Shown here piece by piece: positions 5,443 to 5,548 of a stretch of DNA of 5,548 bases. The stretch is from Lachnospiraceae bacterium (GTDB lineage: Bacteria > Bacillota > Clostridia > Lachnospirales > Lachnospiraceae). Under the pieces are notes generated by a model. It saw only the letters and a program-made list of their open reading frames with translations. It was not told where the DNA came from and did not search any database. Every line of letters starts with the position of its first letter. Within the stretch, counting starts at the first letter, position 1. The position numbers and the translations under genes were made by a program. The stretch is from the NCBI GenBank assembly GCA_021202575.1, contig JAJQCU010000417.1, forward strand, positions 1 through 5,548. Reading direction: 5' to 3'.

Positions 5443-5548
5443 TCAAAGCAGCGTCAGCCAGTAGATCAGTCCCAGCACCCAGCTGGAAAACACACCGTAC
5501 AGAATCACCGGCCCCGCGATGGTAAAACTGGAGGCCACGATGCCGAAC
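5443..5548 (-). CDS. C-terminal end of a probable integral membrane protein (partial)
   Basis: An open frame on the - strand enters from the right edge and ends at TGA (5443-5445), leaving 34 residues. They are strongly hydrophobic with small and aromatic residues (for example FTIAGPVILYGVF, then WVLGLIYWLTLL), consistent with one or two membrane helices ending right at the C-terminus. The start is outside the window and the family cannot be named from so little; a transporter is possible. It lies upstream of the regulator in the same orientation, 310 bp away across the repeat array and promoter, so the two are probably separate transcription units. A chance open frame is the alternative, but the composition and helix-like pattern argue for a real gene. 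Confidence 0.65.
   Translation of the reverse strand, partial: FGIVASSFTIAGPVILYGVFSSWVLGLIYWLTLL

Noticed and set aside
5179..5464. Two overlapping + strand frames through the tandem repeats, giving repeated KLLFTDG-like peptides
   Set aside because: The repeat units are mostly 26 bp, so the frame shifts from unit to unit. There is no ribosome site and the region lies over the - strand promoter. The peptide repetition is a by-product of the DNA repeat.

Overview
The window looks like chromosomal DNA of a Gram-positive, low-to-mid GC anaerobe of the Bacillota (Clostridia; a gut Lachnospiraceae-like host is my best guess). This rests on consensus sigma-A promoters with AT-rich flanks, a LevR-type PTS-controlled regulator, a DUF3284-like protein and an AAA/PD-(D/E)XK (DUF1703-type) protein. 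The host is inferred, not proven; there are no rRNA, tRNA or other marker genes.

Left part (1-1715, + strand): a self-contained one-gene transcription unit. A near-consensus sigma-A promoter (TTGCAC, 17 bp, TATAAT) drives a 534-residue AAA-ATPase-like/PD-(D/E)XK-nuclease-like protein. It ends in a hairpin terminator that overlaps the stop codon and can also serve the convergent genes on the other strand.

Centre and right part (1759-5442, - strand): a two-gene cassette read right to left. A sigma-A promoter (5230-5258) precedes an 878-residue LevR-like regulator (HTH, AAA+ sigma-54-interaction-type domain, PRD1, mannose-type EIIA, PRD2). After 74 bp comes a 220-residue DUF3284-like protein with a lysine-rich tail. 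The 74-bp gap holds a strong hairpin flanked by two copies of an imperfect 29-bp direct repeat.

The most interesting point is that the AAA+ domain of the regulator looks catalytically dead and has lost the sigma-54 contact loop. The Walker A lysine is isoleucine, the Walker B DE is DN, the GAFTGA loop is absent and the usual arginine finger pair is missing. The HTH, PRD and EIIA histidines remain. The gene is full length and in frame, so it is not an obvious pseudogene. I infer a PTS-phosphorylation-sensing regulator that no longer works as a sigma-54 activator. Directly upstream of its sigma-A promoter lie five tandem copies of a 24-27 bp repeat plus one inverted core copy, which are candidate operator sites.

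Right edge (5443-5548, - strand): the last 34 codons of a hydrophobic, probably membrane-embedded protein whose start lies outside the window. No PTS enzyme genes are visible here, so the target of the regulator cannot be named.
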